6,752 nucleotides of DNA from Caldisericota bacterium (GTDB lineage Bacteria > Caldisericota > Caldisericia > Cryosericales > Cryosericaceae): contig JAPLGH010000040.1 in assembly GCA_026390285.1 (NCBI GenBank), forward strand, positions 1 through 6,752. The letters run 5' to 3'. Below, piece by piece: positions 5,814 to 6,752 of the stretch. The translations under genes were made by a program, and so were the position numbers. A model generated the notes under the pieces. The model was not told where the DNA came from, did no database searches, and worked only from the letters and a program-made list of their open reading frames with translations. Within the stretch, counting starts at the first letter, position 1. Every line of letters begins with the position of its first letter.

Positions 5814-6191
5814 TCACTGGAAGCAAGCGGGTTTCTGTCGTCGCCAAGGGCACCCCTCGTATTTGACTAACATACTCGGGGGAAAGCACCCCTCGCATTG
5901 AACTAAAGTGCTCGGGGGGATGACAGCCGTATACAGGCGGCATGCAGAACGGGGCACGGGGATATTCCCTGTGCCCCGTTCCCGGAATGCCTTCTCAATG
6001 CGGGCGGCAAAGAAGTCGTACGGGTCCACGCGCAACTCGCCGGGCCTGTCGGGGTCTGTCATGCCATCGGTATATCCGGCGTGATTCCAGTGCTCCGGGA
6101 CGAACCAGTCCGCTCCATCTTTGCCCTTTTTGCGGTGGAGGATGTTGATCACGCACCTGACGTCGGCAACGGGATCAGGAAGCTGGATCAT
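5814..6191 (-). CDS. Small unknown protein, translationally coupled to the GH13 gene
   Basis: I do not recognise the family. The 125-codon frame starts at ATG 6191, which overlaps the GH13 stop as ATGA; this argues for a real, coupled gene. Residues 1 to about 71 (beginning MIQLPDPVADVRC and including DWFVPEHWNHAGY and VDPYDFFAARIEKAF) look like normal protein with G/C-ending codons, rich in Asp, Trp, His and Pro. It has no signal peptide or membrane segment. From about residue 72 the frame runs through a 16-bp hairpin and then two 36-bp repeats, giving two 12-residue copies (PPSTLVQCEGCF and PPSMLVKYEGCP). That tail looks like structural DNA that happens to stay open, so the original C-terminus may have been lost and the gene may be a truncated remnant. 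The coupling suggests a role linked to the GH13 enzyme. Confidence 0.5.
   Translation of the reverse strand: MIQLPDPVADVRCVINILHRKKGKDGADWFVPEHWNHAGYTDGMTDPDRPGELRVDPYDFFAARIEKAFRERGTGNIPVPRSACRLYTAVIPPSTLVQCEGCFPPSMLVKYEGCPWRRQKPACFQ
5850..5921. repeat. Two tandem 36-bp repeats with a conserved fold
   Basis: Unit 1 (5850-5885) and unit 2 (5886-5921) are adjacent and agree at 28 of 36 positions, with GCACCCCTCG and CTCGGGGG invariant. Each can form an outer stem (CCCCT with GGGGG), a 1x2 internal loop and an inner stem. The inner stem is GTAT/ATAC in unit 1 and GCATT/AGTGC in unit 2. One inner pair changes T-A to C-G by compensating substitutions and another becomes T-G, while the loop keeps ACTAA. 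Wobble pairs fit the + strand better than the - strand. The units sit between the phosphorylase and the GH13 operon. They could be a REP-like element, a structured RNA or paired protein sites; there are no spacers, so this is not a CRISPR array. Confidence 0.75.
5947..5981. other. 16-bp hairpin inside the 3' part of the small gene
   Basis: Positions 5947-5962 pair with 5966-5981 across the 3-nt loop TAT (core AACGGGGCAC / GTGCCCCGTT). Fifteen pairs are Watson-Crick and one is G-T on the + strand, which becomes an A-C mismatch on the - strand. No T-run follows on either side. It may be the original terminator of the GH13 operon now read through by the small gene's frame, or part of a + strand RNA with the adjacent repeats. 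Confidence 0.65.
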
Positions 6192-6752
6192 TTCAGCACG
6201 ACGATGGACATGGGAGGCAGAGTAAGTTGGTCTCCCCAAAGGGTTGCCGCAGTGCCCGTCGTCGACAGGTATCCTCGAATGCTGGTGATCTGGTGGTCCG
6301 CCTTACTGAAGACAATAGACTTCCGTTCGGTCGACGTGTTGTAAACCAGCACGACCTTCGACCCGGCCCAGGTCTTACTGACGGCACAGAGGTCTGGATC
6401 GCTCAGGTCCTCCAGAACCGCCACCGTCCCCCTGCCGACCTCCGGGTTCTCGTTCCGCAGGCGTACGGCCCTTCGATAGTAGTTGAGCAGCGACAGTGCG
6501 TCGGCGTTCTGTACGTCCTCGGCCGGGAACAGGACTTTCGCGGGCTCCATCCCGGGCGGACCCTTGGTCATGCCCGTCGTCACAGTGTCTGACCACAGCA
6601 TAGGTCCACGCTTGTCCGGGTCCGTACGGGACCCGGTCATGCCAATCTCCTCACCATAGTAGACAAACGGACCTCCGCTCATGGTGAGGTAGAGGCCGGC
6701 GGCCATCTTCGTCTTCTGGAGATCTCCGGAGAAGAAGCCCGCCGCGCGCGCC
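6188..6752 (-). CDS. GH13 alpha-amylase-family glycoside hydrolase, C-terminal part
   Basis: The frame is open through the window edge, so the N-terminal part of the gene lies outside. The visible 187 residues begin at ARAAGFFSGDLQKTKMAAGL and run into MSGGPFVYYGEEIGMTGS, the beta-7/beta-8 end of the GH13 barrel, followed by the substrate-loop motif DPDKRGPMLWS. A helix (ALSLLNYYRRAVRLRNENP) closes the barrel, and a beta-sandwich domain C follows (VLEDLSDPDLCAVSK, VVLVYNTST, a final LPPMSIVVLK strand). The catalytic Asp/Glu/Asp residues lie upstream of the window and cannot be checked, so alpha-amylase, alpha-glucosidase and related activities cannot be told apart. The ATG at 6706 is internal. 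The stop overlaps the next gene's start (ATGA). It belongs functionally with the phosphorylase in alpha-glucan use. Confidence 0.9.
   Translation of the reverse strand, partial: ARAAGFFSGDLQKTKMAAGLYLTMSGGPFVYYGEEIGMTGSRTDPDKRGPMLWSDTVTTGMTKGPPGMEPAKVLFPAEDVQNADALSLLNYYRRAVRLRNENPEVGRGTVAVLEDLSDPDLCAVSKTWAGSKVVLVYNTSTERKSIVFSKADHQITSIRGYLSTTGTAATLWGDQLTLPPMSIVVLK

Noticed and set aside
5784..5870. A 28-codon + strand ORF (MHPNLWRFMKSLEASGFLSS...) ending at TAA inside repeat unit 1.
   Set aside because: It has no ribosome binding site at usable distance and its end is the repeat itself; kept only as part of the possible + strand transcript.
5814..5920. CEGC and other Cys in the tail of the small protein as a metal-binding site.
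   Set aside because: They arise from the DNA repeats and only one copy has a CxxC; the other is YEGC.
5850..5921. The 36-bp repeat length suggested a CRISPR array.
   Set aside because: The two copies are directly adjacent with no spacer and differ at 8 positions; there are no cas genes in view.

Overview
The window looks like chromosome from an anaerobic or microaerophilic bacterium of moderately high G+C, with strong GGAGG-type ribosome binding sites and G/C-ending codons. The pointers are a complete flavodiiron protein (an O2/NO reductase typical of anaerobes), a flavodoxin-like protein, a lipoprotein with a DUF3221-like domain (common in Gram-positive lineages) and a short-form alpha-glucan phosphorylase. 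The phylum cannot be fixed from the sequence. There are no tRNA or rRNA genes, insertion sequences or CRISPR arrays.

Layout. (1) 1-1817, + strand: a promoter with an overlapping near-palindrome, a MarR-family repressor, and 43 nt later a flavodiiron protein. The pair ends at a perfect 14-bp hairpin. (2) 1890-2519, - strand: a secreted lipoprotein convergent with that operon. (3) 2715-4011, + strand: a perfect 14-bp palindrome, a possible 10-residue leader peptide, a flavodoxin-like protein and a four-helix DUF975-like membrane protein, ending at a 10-bp hairpin. (4) 4047-6752, - strand: alpha-glucan phosphorylase, and upstream of it the 3' part of a GH13 alpha-amylase-family gene whose stop overlaps (ATGA) the start of a small unknown gene. 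Between the small gene and the phosphorylase lie two tandem 36-bp repeats, each able to fold, with a compensatory base-pair change between copies. A 16-bp hairpin lies next to them. The open frame of the small gene runs through both.

How the genes may work together. The flavodiiron protein reduces O2 and/or NO with electrons usually supplied by rubredoxin or another small carrier, and the flavodoxin-like protein about 1 kb away is a candidate donor. The palindromes before the MarR gene and before the flavodoxin share most of their sequence, so the MarR protein may control both units as a small redox-stress regulon (inference). The - strand genes belong to alpha-glucan breakdown: the GH13 enzyme cuts or trims alpha-glucans, and the phosphorylase releases glucose 1-phosphate.

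The most unusual material is the repeat and hairpin cluster at 5850-5981, followed by the possible two-site MarR regulon.
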